DNA of 64,000 bases from Pseudomonadota bacterium (lineage in GTDB: Bacteria; Pseudomonadota; Gammaproteobacteria; Acidiferrobacterales; UBA6901), in assembly GCA_021785515.1 (NCBI GenBank), contig JAJYEX010000008.1:62001-126000 (forward strand). The letters run 5' to 3'. The stretch's first letter is position 1. Every line of letters starts with the position of its first letter. The position numbers and the translations under genes were made by a program. Below, piece after piece: positions 56,358 through 64,000 of this stretch. Under the pieces are notes generated by a model. The model searched no databases. It worked only from the letters and a program-made list of their open reading frames with translations, and was not told the origin of the DNA.

Positions 56358-56807
56358 ATGAGCCCATTGCAATTCAATCGCTGGACGTTGGTGCGGGTTG
56401 TTATTATGGGTGCCTATTGCGTTGGTGCATCTTTGATCCCCCATGGGCCACAGGCCGTTCCACCCGTTACATGGATCACTTTGCTTGCGGCATTGCTGCT
56501 CACTCCGGTCGGTTTAATTTTCGTGATTGGAATTCAGGCAGTAAACCCACGCTCCGCGCCACGGTGGCGTTATCTGTCCTGGTCTGTTAACCCATTTACG
56601 ATGAAAGAGCCGCTCCTTTTCTTCCATTTCGCGGCTTACGTGTCTATTGCCGGTGGCGTAGGTTCAATCGCGTATGTTTTGATTCACGATGTCCCAACTT
56701 CTCCAGGGGAGTTCTTCGAAATTGTGATTGGTATCGGTTTATTGGCTGGCGTTCGTCTTTGCAGCATTATATTTCGGCACAAGATGGCTCGGGACCTGCA
56801 GCCATGA
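56358..56807 (+). CDS. Hypothetical membrane protein
   Basis: The protein is 149 residues from ATG 56358, with four hydrophobic helices (about 8-28, 35-58, 84-106 and 121-139). No family is recognised. It directly precedes an RHS remnant, so it might be linked to toxin export or immunity, but this is a guess. Confidence 0.55.
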   Translation: MSPLQFNRWTLVRVVIMGAYCVGASLIPHGPQAVPPVTWITLLAALLLTPVGLIFVIGIQAVNPRSAPRWRYLSWSVNPFTMKEPLLFFHFAAYVSIAGGVGSIAYVLIHDVPTSPGEFFEIVIGIGLLAGVRLCSIIFRHKMARDLQP

Positions 56808-57422
56808 ACCCTATGGCAACCCCGCAGGCGGCGCGACTTCAGGGAGCCTGTATCAATCCACCGGACGCGAGGATGGGACACAGAGTTACACTACAACTGG
56901 AATCGGTATTACGATCCGAGTACCGGGAGGTATGATCAGGTAGATCCGGTGAGTGTCGCGGAGCATGCGCGGGCGTTCATGACATCGCTGAACAACATAC
57001 CAGCACCGGCACACGTTGCATCGTTCAGTATCCCGCAATCCCCGGCGGGATTTTCGGAAATGGATGATGCCGGGACGCAAGTGGGTTCTTTTCTGGACGT
57101 AAATCCGTATTCGTACGTTGCAAACAATCCGTTGCATTGGTCCGATTCCACGGGCAAGGCCAGCGAGGCAACTGTTTTTGCCGTGATCGTTGGCGGAGCC
57201 TGCTTCATTTCATACTGTGTGGTCCAAGCCAAGGATTATTGCGAAGCCAAATACCCGCCCTCTGGTGGCCCGGAAAATGACCGAAAGAGAATGGAATGTG
57301 CCTCGAAAATCCTACGGGCCTGCGTGACATTAGGCATGTACTTCATTGATCCGATCGGCTCAACAGCATCAAAGATTGGAGAGGAATTCGGAAAGAAGAC
57401 ATGCGGTAAATGCAGTCATTAA
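56806..57422 (+). pseudogene. RHS-repeat core end and C-terminal tip, frameshifted
   Basis: One frame reads EPYGNPAGG then LYQSTGREDGT; after a 2-base duplication near 56880 the other reads ELHYNWNRYYDPSTGRYDQVDPV and FLDVNPYSYVANNPLHWSDSTGK. These are the conserved RHS core end, after which polymorphic toxin tips begin. The tip (to 57422) has a hydrophobic helix and six cysteines. The upstream RHS body is absent. An ORF starting at about 56949 covers the tip. Confidence 0.7.
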
Positions 57423-57440
57423 CGACGACGAACAGTTTCT

Positions 57441-58049
57441 ATGCGGTTGCTTTGGAAGATTGGGCTCTCTGTGGTGTTTGGGGGCGTAATGAATAAGGCT
57501 GCTTTACCGAAGATAAGGAAATTCAGCATTGCATTTCTGTTCGTGGCGCTAATTTATAACTTATTTGGCATTTACCTATTTTTCTCGAATTTTCTGGTAT
57601 TTCCGCCAACTGCCGGTGACTTAAAATACGCTGCCGGATTTTTGTACATGCCGCTTGCGCATGTCCGGTTCGATGAGGGGAATGTGGAAACGGAGTTACG
57701 GCCAGATTACTTGGGTACCGCCAGACGAAAGGGGCGGAAACAGACAAACCAAACCTACTGCTACCGCGCCACATCTCTACTCTACCGAGGACTTGCCAAC
57801 CGCACATTCAATCGTCGCTTCCGCGGCCAAAAGGATGCGTGGTGTGTGATTAGCGACATGACCGGTCTCAATCAGATTGTAGCCACTGATATGGCGTCTT
57901 CCGCATCAATAGCATTCTTCTTTCTATGGCTTGGGATGCACCGTAATCCACGAAAAGCCGGTGTTGACTGGATTCCTATCGCCCGGTGGACCTCGGTCGC
58001 AGACGCTTTGGGGGGTGTACCCGTCACCTCACCTCGGGCGAGCGGTTGA
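57441..58049 (+). CDS. Hypothetical membrane protein downstream of the RHS tip
   Basis: This 202-residue protein has hydrophobic helices at about 27-53 and 150-166. Position right behind an RHS tip is where immunity proteins usually sit, so an immunity role is possible. The C-terminal 40 residues look unlike the rest and may reflect a frameshift. Confidence 0.45.
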   Translation: MRLLWKIGLSVVFGGVMNKAALPKIRKFSIAFLFVALIYNLFGIYLFFSNFLVFPPTAGDLKYAAGFLYMPLAHVRFDEGNVETELRPDYLGTARRKGRKQTNQTYCYRATSLLYRGLANRTFNRRFRGQKDAWCVISDMTGLNQIVATDMASSASIAFFFLWLGMHRNPRKAGVDWIPIARWTSVADALGGVPVTSPRASG

Positions 58050-58106
58050 AAAAAAAAGAATACGTCGCATCTAGAACTTCGGATGGATCCTATTGAATTT
58101 TAAATT

Positions 58107-58133
58107 GTAACGCGTTACGATGTAACCCGTTAC
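58107..58133. promoter_or_regulatory. Two tandem operators of the MazEF-like pair
   Basis: GTAACGCGTTAC (58107-58118) is a perfect 12-bp palindrome and GTAACCCGTTAC (58122-58133) a near-copy, spaced 15 bp start to start. They lie just before the GGAGGAGG ribosome-binding site of the antitoxin gene, so they fit conditional autoregulation. Confidence 0.65.
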
Positions 58134-58150
58134 ACAGGAGGAGGCTATTT

Positions 58151-58354
58151 ATGGCACGTGCAGCAGAGCGAATGCGTGCAATGCGCGAGCGACGCCGTGC
58201 GCGTGGGCTTCGCGAATTACGCCTGGTCGTGCCTGATTGCCGCTCGAAGGCTGTGCTGCGAAGGATTGCCAAGGAAGTTGCCCGTCTGGACCAGGCTGCT
58301 GAGCGAGAAGCGATGCGGTGGATCGAGGCAGTCTCGGAATTTGACGCTCCGTGA
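58151..58354 (+). CDS. MazE-like antitoxin
   Basis: This 67-residue protein starts at ATG 58151 after AGGAGGAGG. The pattern MRERRRARGLRELRLVVPD is typical of the DUF3018/MazE-like antitoxins, with a DNA-binding N-terminus and an acidic tail. It overlaps the toxin gene by GTGA. Confidence 0.8.
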   Translation: MARAAERMRAMRERRRARGLRELRLVVPDCRSKAVLRRIAKEVARLDQAAEREAMRWIEAVSEFDAP

Positions 58355-58680
58355 AGCGCGGGGACGTCGTGACGGTGACGGCGTCGGGCGACTATGGGAA
58401 GCCGCGCCCGGCAGTAATTGTTCAGACCGACGCCCTCCCCGCCGAACACGCTTCCGTGATCGTCTGCCAGATGACCTCGGACATTGTCGAAGCACCCGAT
58501 TTCCGGGTCACCATAGAGCCTGGCGAGAACAACGGTTTGCGGACGCGCTCACAAATTATGGCCGATAAACCCGTAACTATCCGCCGCGAGCGCGTTGGAC
58601 GCCAGATCGGGTCGCTTGAGGAAAAGGATATCGCGCGGTTGAATGTCGCGCTTGCGTTTATTATGGGATTGGCCGACTGA
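58351..58680 (+). CDS. MazF/PemK-family toxin
   Basis: The protein is 109 residues from GTG 58351. It begins MKRGDVVTVTASGDYGKPRPAVIVQTD, then SQIMADKPVTIRRERVG, the MazF fold with its RPAVIVQ strand. MazF enzymes are sequence-specific mRNA endoribonucleases. Both genes look intact. Confidence 0.9.
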   Translation: MKRGDVVTVTASGDYGKPRPAVIVQTDALPAEHASVIVCQMTSDIVEAPDFRVTIEPGENNGLRTRSQIMADKPVTIRRERVGRQIGSLEEKDIARLNVALAFIMGLAD

Positions 58681-59029
58681 TTACCGCTTGCGCCGTCAGC
58701 GTGCATCGCGTTCCTCGGAAGACAGGCGAGCGAACTAAATTCAGACGTTTGCTTTTCGGACCGCGTTGCCGGTCGCATGACCGGTGCGCCCTGATAGCTG
58801 CCAACCAGCCAACGCGAACAATTCGGCCATTGCGGCCCGTCGACGAGCCGGCAGCATTGATCCGCTATGCATTTCTAAGCTACCCCTCGACAGGAGATGA
58901 CTTTCAGTCTGCCAAATATGAACTTCCGGCCGAAGTTTTCCTAATCACCGCCACGCTCGACGCCCAACTCTCCATGCTGCCAAGACCATCACAGCATGAC
59001 AGCGCAAGACTTGGAGCCTGCTACAGTTT
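58681..59029. other. Region between mazF and ISL3 without a clear gene
   Basis: A plus-strand frame crosses it, but it has no recognisable protein features and runs into the IS end. I see nothing else here. Confidence 0.45.
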
Positions 59030-59036
59030 GGGCTCG

Positions 59037-60287
59037 TTAGTAAAATTCGTGGGCCAGTTTCGGTTCAGGTAGTTTACCCAGCACATGCAATAAAGCCATT
59101 TCCAGGATCTCCGGGGACCGGAATCCGTAGGATTTTCTCATGGTGAGTTTGGCCTTGTTGTTCAATCCCTCGACGACCCCGTTCGATATCCGGCCTTTCG
59201 CCTGGAACCAGTTCAAAATGAGTTCGCGGTGACGTCGGCACATGCGCGCGATTTTCTTCATCGGCTCGATCCGGGAGCGAGGCGCTGTGGTGCACCAGGC
59301 ATCCAGGAACTTTCCCGCCCAGGCGGGGGACTGGTAGGCCCACAGCTGCTGGAAGTCTTCTTTCAGCAAATAGGCCCGCACGCTTCTGAGATTGCGCCGC
59401 AACAGTTCCTGCAGCCGTCCTTTCTGGTCGACCGTGAGATTTCCTGGGCGTTTGAGGATGCACCAACGGGATTTCTTGAGTAGGGGCGCCTTTCCTTTAC
59501 GTGCCAGCGCCCGGGCCTCCCCGGCGCGCACGTCATCGAGGGCCTCGTTCATCCTGGCGACGATATGAAAGCGATCGGGGATGTGCACGGCCTGCGAGCA
59601 GCGCTCCCGGATCACCCGGATGCAGGGTCGCCACATCTCGGAGCAGACGAACTCGATGCCGGCGCAAAGCTCCTGGCCGAGCATCGTAAAGAACCCCTCG
59701 AAGGTCTTCACGGTGCGCTCTTTGCCGACCCAGAGGAGCCGGGTCATGCCTTGCTCGATCTGGTATACCAGGGTGAGGTACTTATGGCCCCGGCTGTAAG
59801 CGATCTCATCGACGCCAATTGCTTTAATCGGCCCGAGCCTTCGGTGCGCAAGCCCGAAGGCCACGATCCATTCGACCGGGCGGTAGACCTTGTCCCGGGA
59901 GGTGTGGAACTGCCGGGCCACCTCGAGCCACGAGAGTTTGCGCGCCCAGCCGGCCAGAAACTGCATGTAGGCGTTCGTCGATGTGTGCTTGCCCTCGGCC
60001 CAGGGCAGGAATTCCGCGCAAACCCCGCACTGGGGACAGTCCACCCGGTGGCGGACATAGCGGAAGAACACCGCAAACCCCCAGCGCGGGATGAACTCAA
60101 AGCACCGCGGGGGCAGCCGGTCATAGCCTTTACAGCGCCGCCCGCAGCCCGAACAATAGGGCTTGGAGCCTTGGCGCGAGCGCACAGCCACCTCGATGGC
60201 GTTGGCCGGTTCGGGGCGAAAACGCGCCTGCGTGTAGACAAACCCCGGGTGGCGATAACAGCGATTGAGCACTCCAATGAGATCCAT
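59037..60287 (-). CDS. ISL3-family transposase
   Basis: The protein is 416 residues from ATG 60287. It has the N-terminal zinc-binding pairs (CSGCGRRC and CPQCGVCAE). The DDE-type core IKAIGVDEIAYSRGHKYLTLVYQ and the end RISNGVVEGLNNKAKLTMRKSYGFR are standard ISL3 features. It appears intact. Confidence 0.93.
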   Translation of the reverse strand: MDLIGVLNRCYRHPGFVYTQARFRPEPANAIEVAVRSRQGSKPYCSGCGRRCKGYDRLPPRCFEFIPRWGFAVFFRYVRHRVDCPQCGVCAEFLPWAEGKHTSTNAYMQFLAGWARKLSWLEVARQFHTSRDKVYRPVEWIVAFGLAHRRLGPIKAIGVDEIAYSRGHKYLTLVYQIEQGMTRLLWVGKERTVKTFEGFFTMLGQELCAGIEFVCSEMWRPCIRVIRERCSQAVHIPDRFHIVARMNEALDDVRAGEARALARKGKAPLLKKSRWCILKRPGNLTVDQKGRLQELLRRNLRSVRAYLLKEDFQQLWAYQSPAWAGKFLDAWCTTAPRSRIEPMKKIARMCRRHRELILNWFQAKGRISNGVVEGLNNKAKLTMRKSYGFRSPEILEMALLHVLGKLPEPKLAHEFY

Positions 60288-60351
60288 GCGCAAAAAGGAC
60301 GTGTCCTCCTCCCGTGACAGCGATCGGTTCGCCCCCGGCCAGACTACGGCG

Positions 60352-60726
60352 ATGGTGGCCACGTATTGTAAGGATATTGATCGCTGGGCAAGAAGCTGGG
60401 CGGGCTTTCCCGAGCTAGATGTACCGGTGGGGGAGCGGATGGTTGCGGAGATGAAGCTGTTCCTCGCCTCCCTGATCGCCGCGGAACGCGCCCGAAAGAC
60501 CGTCCGGCACTATGGCGACTACCTCTGGGTCCTGGGGGGCGAGATCATTCGACGCGTCGATGCCGACAAGAAGGAACGAAAGCTCTGCGGGCGCGCCTTA
60601 CTGCTCAAACACATCGATGAGGCCGGCGGCCCCCTGTGGAACGATGCGCGCTACGAACGTGAGCACGAGGCCTACGATGCGGTCTGCCGGAAATTCTACC
60701 GGTTCCTGGTGGGCAGCAAGGATTGA
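60352..60726 (+). CDS. Passenger protein inside ISL3, possible core-binding domain
   Basis: The protein is 124 residues from ATG 60352, divergent from the transposase and inside the IS ends. The helical segment LFLASLIAAERARKTVRHYGDYLWVLGGEIIRRV resembles the SAM-like core-binding domain of tyrosine recombinases, but no catalytic domain follows. It may be an IS accessory protein. Confidence 0.55.
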   Translation: MVATYCKDIDRWARSWAGFPELDVPVGERMVAEMKLFLASLIAAERARKTVRHYGDYLWVLGGEIIRRVDADKKERKLCGRALLLKHIDEAGGPLWNDARYEREHEAYDAVCRKFYRFLVGSKD

Positions 60727-60759
60727 TTCACCGCACCCACGAATTCTGCGGAGGAGCCC

Positions 60760-61074
60760 GCTTGTATAAAGGACCGATGGAATCGCGGCCGTGCCGAGCG
60801 GGCTCAGCCGGTCAGCATTCAGGCGGTCGTAATATGCGTTTGCCGAAAGCTTTGGCAGCAATCCGGCACGCGCCACACGATAGCTCGCCTGCGCCTCGAG
60901 AAGCGCTGCGCGCTCGCTGGCGAGTCCCGGGTTGTATTGAAGCGCAAGCTTGATGCATTGCTCGAGGGTCAGGGGTTCGACCGCCGATCCCGGCCCAGGG
61001 AACGCAAGCAACACTAGAAAAATGAGCGCGAACCGCGTGCCTGACCTCGGAAGCATGATGCGGTAATAGTTCAC
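60760..61074 (-). pseudogene. TolC-family outer membrane factor, truncated by ISL3
   Basis: Starting at ATG 61074, a signal peptide (about 1-31) is followed by PLTLEQCIKLALQYNPGLASERAALLEAQASYRVARAGLLPKL, the start of a TolC/OEP protein. About 105 codons remain before the IS boundary at 60759, and no continuation is seen beyond the IS. Type I secretion or efflux through this protein is lost. Confidence 0.8.
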
Positions 61075-61107
61075 AATTCATGCTAGGTGAACGGTGTGCG
61101 TCTATTC

Positions 61108-61123
61108 TTTGATGAGAATCAAA
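61108..61123. promoter_or_regulatory. Inverted repeat upstream of the tolC-like fragment
   Basis: TTTGAT-GAGA-ATCAAA has perfect 6-bp arms and lies 34 bp upstream of the start of the tolC fragment. It could be an operator. The AT-rich flanks suggest promoter DNA. Confidence 0.35.
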
Positions 61124-61295
61124 AACCAGGCCCAGGGCGCGGAGGGGATTGGCGCATTCGGGTAAGACGGATGCCGGCGTCCTGGCAGTACGCACTGGAT
61201 TGGACCTAATCGCCGGACCTCAGGCAGTGCCGTCAATTCGGATGGCTCCTGCGGCAGCCCGTCTCGGCGGGAGGTACGCCTGGTCTCTTGCCGAT

Positions 61296-62498
61296 GTGGT
61301 AATCCCCCCGAAAAACAGTTGCCCTGGGAAGTGGAATTTTCTCATCATCAATGGTCAAGGAGATTCCACATGAAAAAGCCCCCGCTACACCGACCGCCAG
61401 ATCCTGGCGATCTTGCGAGAGTCCGAAGCCGGCACCCCGGTGGCGGATCGGTGTCGCGAGCACGGCATGAGCCGTGCGAGTTTTTATAAATGGCGCGCCA
61501 AATACGGCGGCATGGACGCTTCCCTTATGGCACGCCTCAAAGAGCTCGAGGAGGAGAACCGGCGCCTGAAAAAGATGTATGCCGAGGAGCGCCTGGTGGC
61601 CGAGATCCGCAAGGAGGCCATCGAGGGAAAATGGTAAGGCCATCTCGCCGGCGTGAGGTGTCCAGAGCGTGTGTGGAAAAGGAGAAACATCAGCATTCGG
61701 CTGGCCTGCGAGGCCTTTTTTCTCAGCGAGACCTGCTATCGCTATGAGGCGAAGCGCCCGGACGAGAATGCCGAAATCGCCGATTGGCTGGTAAGACTTC
61801 CCACAACCAGCGCAACCGGGGATTTGGTCTGTGCTTTTTGTTCCTGCGCAACGTCAAGGGCTTGCCCTGAAACCACAAGCGCGTCTACTGCATCTATCGG
61901 GCCTTGAAGCTCAATTTGCGCATCAAGCCTAAGAAACGCATCGTGCGTGAGAAGCCTGAACCCTTGAGTGTGCCGCAAGCCATCAATGAGACCGGGTCGA
62001 TGGATTTCATGCACGACAGCTTGCGCGATGGCCGGCCCTATCGGTTGTTCAACGTCATCGATGACTTCAACCGCGAAGGGCTTGGCATCGAGGTCGATTT
62101 CTCGCTACCGGCAGAACGGGTGATTCGCTCGCTGGAACACATCATCGAGTGGCGGGAAAAGCCCAGGATGATCCGTTGCAATAATGGGCCGGAAAACATC
62201 AGTCACCTGCTCGCCACCTGGGCGGAAAGACAGAACATACACATCCAATACATCCAACCCGGCAAGCCACAACAGACCGCCTACATCGAGCGCTACAACC
62301 GGACTGTCCGCTACGACTGGCTGGGGCAGTATCTATTTACATCCATCCGTTAAGTCCAGGACTTTGCCGCCCGGTGGCTTTGGATTTATAACCACGAACG
62401 GCCCAACATGGGTCTGGGAGGCATCACCTCAAAGCAGAAGCTGGCCCTCGTGGCCTGACGCCACTTCTCGCGGCAACTAGAAATGGGGGGATTACCAC
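61296..62498 (+). mobile_element. Decayed IS3-family element (1203 bp)
   Basis: The inverted ends share GTGGTAATCCCCCC. OrfA has a frameshift a few codons after ATG 61370; after it, the frame reads RESEAGTPVADRCREHGMSRASFYKW. OrfB is split into several frames (61653-61907, 61904-62353 and a last piece ending at 62458) and carries an internal stop. It is not functional. Confidence 0.8.
61370..62458 (+). pseudogene. IS3 OrfA/OrfB remnants
   Basis: The pieces are an OrfA helix-turn-helix with leucine zipper (LKELEEENRRLKKMYAEERL), an OrfB start (RRNISIRLACEAFFLSETCYRYEAK), the rve core ([49 protein letters not shown]) and a C-terminal IYNHERPNMGLGGI. At least three frame changes and a TAA separate them. 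RCNNGPE carries an Asn where the catalytic Asp should be. Confidence 0.8.
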
Positions 62499-62647
62499 GT
62501 GACATTCCGGTTCTTGTGGCCCACCATATCTTTGCGGTTGTCAACTGACACGCCGAGGTCCTGAAGGCGGGTGGAGCAGGTCGCAGCGGCTGTCAGCACG
62601 CCTGTCTCCTGAGCTTCCTGCCCGTTCCAGAAGGTGGGTTTACTAGC

Positions 62648-63511
<864 letters not shown>

Positions 63512-63517
63512 TTAGGT

Positions 63518-64000
63518 CTAATTTGTTAATCGGATTGTGACTCGATTACGTGCTCGTTCCGCGGGTACGACCAGAATCAGGGCGATAAAAAAAGCAAAAA
63601 CGAGCATCACTCCGCCACCCGTTATAGCCGCGTCAATGCGGAGATTGAGTATGTTGACTGCGGGTAGTGCCGGCACCTTGGCTAATGCAAAAACCACGAC
63701 AAGAATGCCAAGCCCAAGTGAGCCACCCAGCTGGTGCGCTGCATTGACCAATCCTGATGCTGCACCATGGTCACGCGCCTCGACACCGGCGACACCAGCG
63801 ATCGACAGGGGGCCCAATGCGCCACCGTTACCCAGACCGATAAGCACCATCGGCATGGCAATATCGGATGCAAAATCCGCATGGGGTCCCGCCTGACCAA
63901 GCCATAACATGCCTACGAGCGCAAGTACGAATGACAGCGACATCAGTCCGGCGTTTCCAAGGCGTCGCGTGAGCACAGGTACGGCCGCCGCAGCTGCAAG
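63518..64000 (-). CDS. MFS transporter, C-terminal part (runs off the window)
   Basis: The frame is open to the window end. Visible hydrophobic helices (LMSLSFVLALVGMLWLGQ, MVLIGLGNGGALGPLSIAGVAG, LGGSLGLGILVVVFAL and MLVFAFFIALILVV) and the AASGLVNAAHQLGGSLG segment fit a 14-TM DHA2-type drug efflux protein. The N-terminal half is outside the window. Confidence 0.8.
   Translation of the reverse strand, partial: LAAAAAVPVLTRRLGNAGLMSLSFVLALVGMLWLGQAGPHADFASDIAMPMVLIGLGNGGALGPLSIAGVAGVEARDHGAASGLVNAAHQLGGSLGLGILVVVFALAKVPALPAVNILNLRIDAAITGGGVMLVFAFFIALILVVPAERARNRVTIRLTN

Larger units (their letters stand above)
59030..60759. mobile_element. ISL3-family element with a passenger gene
   Basis: The ends GGGCTCGTTAGTAAAATTCGTGGG and (complement of the right end) GGGCTCCTCCGCAGAATTCGTGGG match at 19 of 24 positions. 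The 1730-bp element holds the transposase and a divergent passenger gene. No 8-bp target duplication is visible. It truncates a tolC-like gene on its right. Confidence 0.75.

Noticed and set aside
58701-59072. Plus-strand 123-codon frame crossing into ISL3
   Set aside because: It runs across the IS boundary and shows no protein-like pattern.
61149-61373. Small frame before the decayed IS3
   Set aside because: It crosses the IS left end and has no recognisable features.

Overview
The window looks like a chromosomal segment of a sulfur-oxidising gammaproteobacterium. The evidence is the gene order aspS-nudB-yebC-ruvCAB-ybgC-tolQRAB-pal-cpoB-queE-queC-tRNA-Lys, a sulfur-transfer cluster at the left edge (YeeE/YedE, TusA-like, DsrE-like) and generally high GC. 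A Chromatiales/Acidiferrobacterales-type host would fit, but that is inference from gene content and no marker here fixes the genus.

Layout. (1) 1-5.3 kb: sulfur relay genes, then an NtrB/NtrC-type kinase and sigma-54 regulator pair closed by a strong terminator. (2) 5.3-9.1 kb: ssb, a Nudix hydrolase, an HU-like protein, a membrane protein, an HNH protein and an FmdB zinc ribbon. (3) 9.5-22.7 kb: conserved housekeeping genes, many with overlapping start and stop codons, ending in tRNA-Lys(UUU). (4) 22.64-51.11 kb: an integrated island of about 28.4 kb. It lies between the tRNA-Lys 3' end and an exact 45-bp copy of that end at 51061-51105. A tyrosine integrase sits next to the tRNA, and a 17-bp candidate integrase arm site is found inside both ends. 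(5) 51.1-62.5 kb: a degraded accessory zone with an ABC-exporter remnant, an LprI-like protein, an IS66, an RHS tip, a MazEF pair, an ISL3 element with a passenger gene and a decayed IS3. (6) 62.6-64 kb: an aldo/keto reductase and an MFS transporter that runs off the edge.

The island is a defence island. After integrase, an excisionase-like gene and a CI-like switch it carries: a DUF262-HEPN pair; an IS3 insertion; remnants of a type I R-M locus (hsdS, rhuM); a TraK/ParA(TraL)/TraM-like mobilisation trio behind 31-bp phased repeats; an AbiEi antitoxin with a truncated AbiEii; a five-gene operon (EVE-like/nuclease protein, small protein, Z1 helicase-like ATPase, 1000-aa beta-class DNA methyltransferase, 935-aa Res-like helicase-nuclease); and a cluster with a HigB-like toxin, a HigA-ImmA fusion, a beta-family protein and a DUF6119 protein. 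The five-gene restriction/Z1 operon and the HigB/HigA-ImmA/beta/DUF6119 cluster are the best candidates for incompletely described systems.

All functions are read from sequence motifs and family knowledge. No database search was run.
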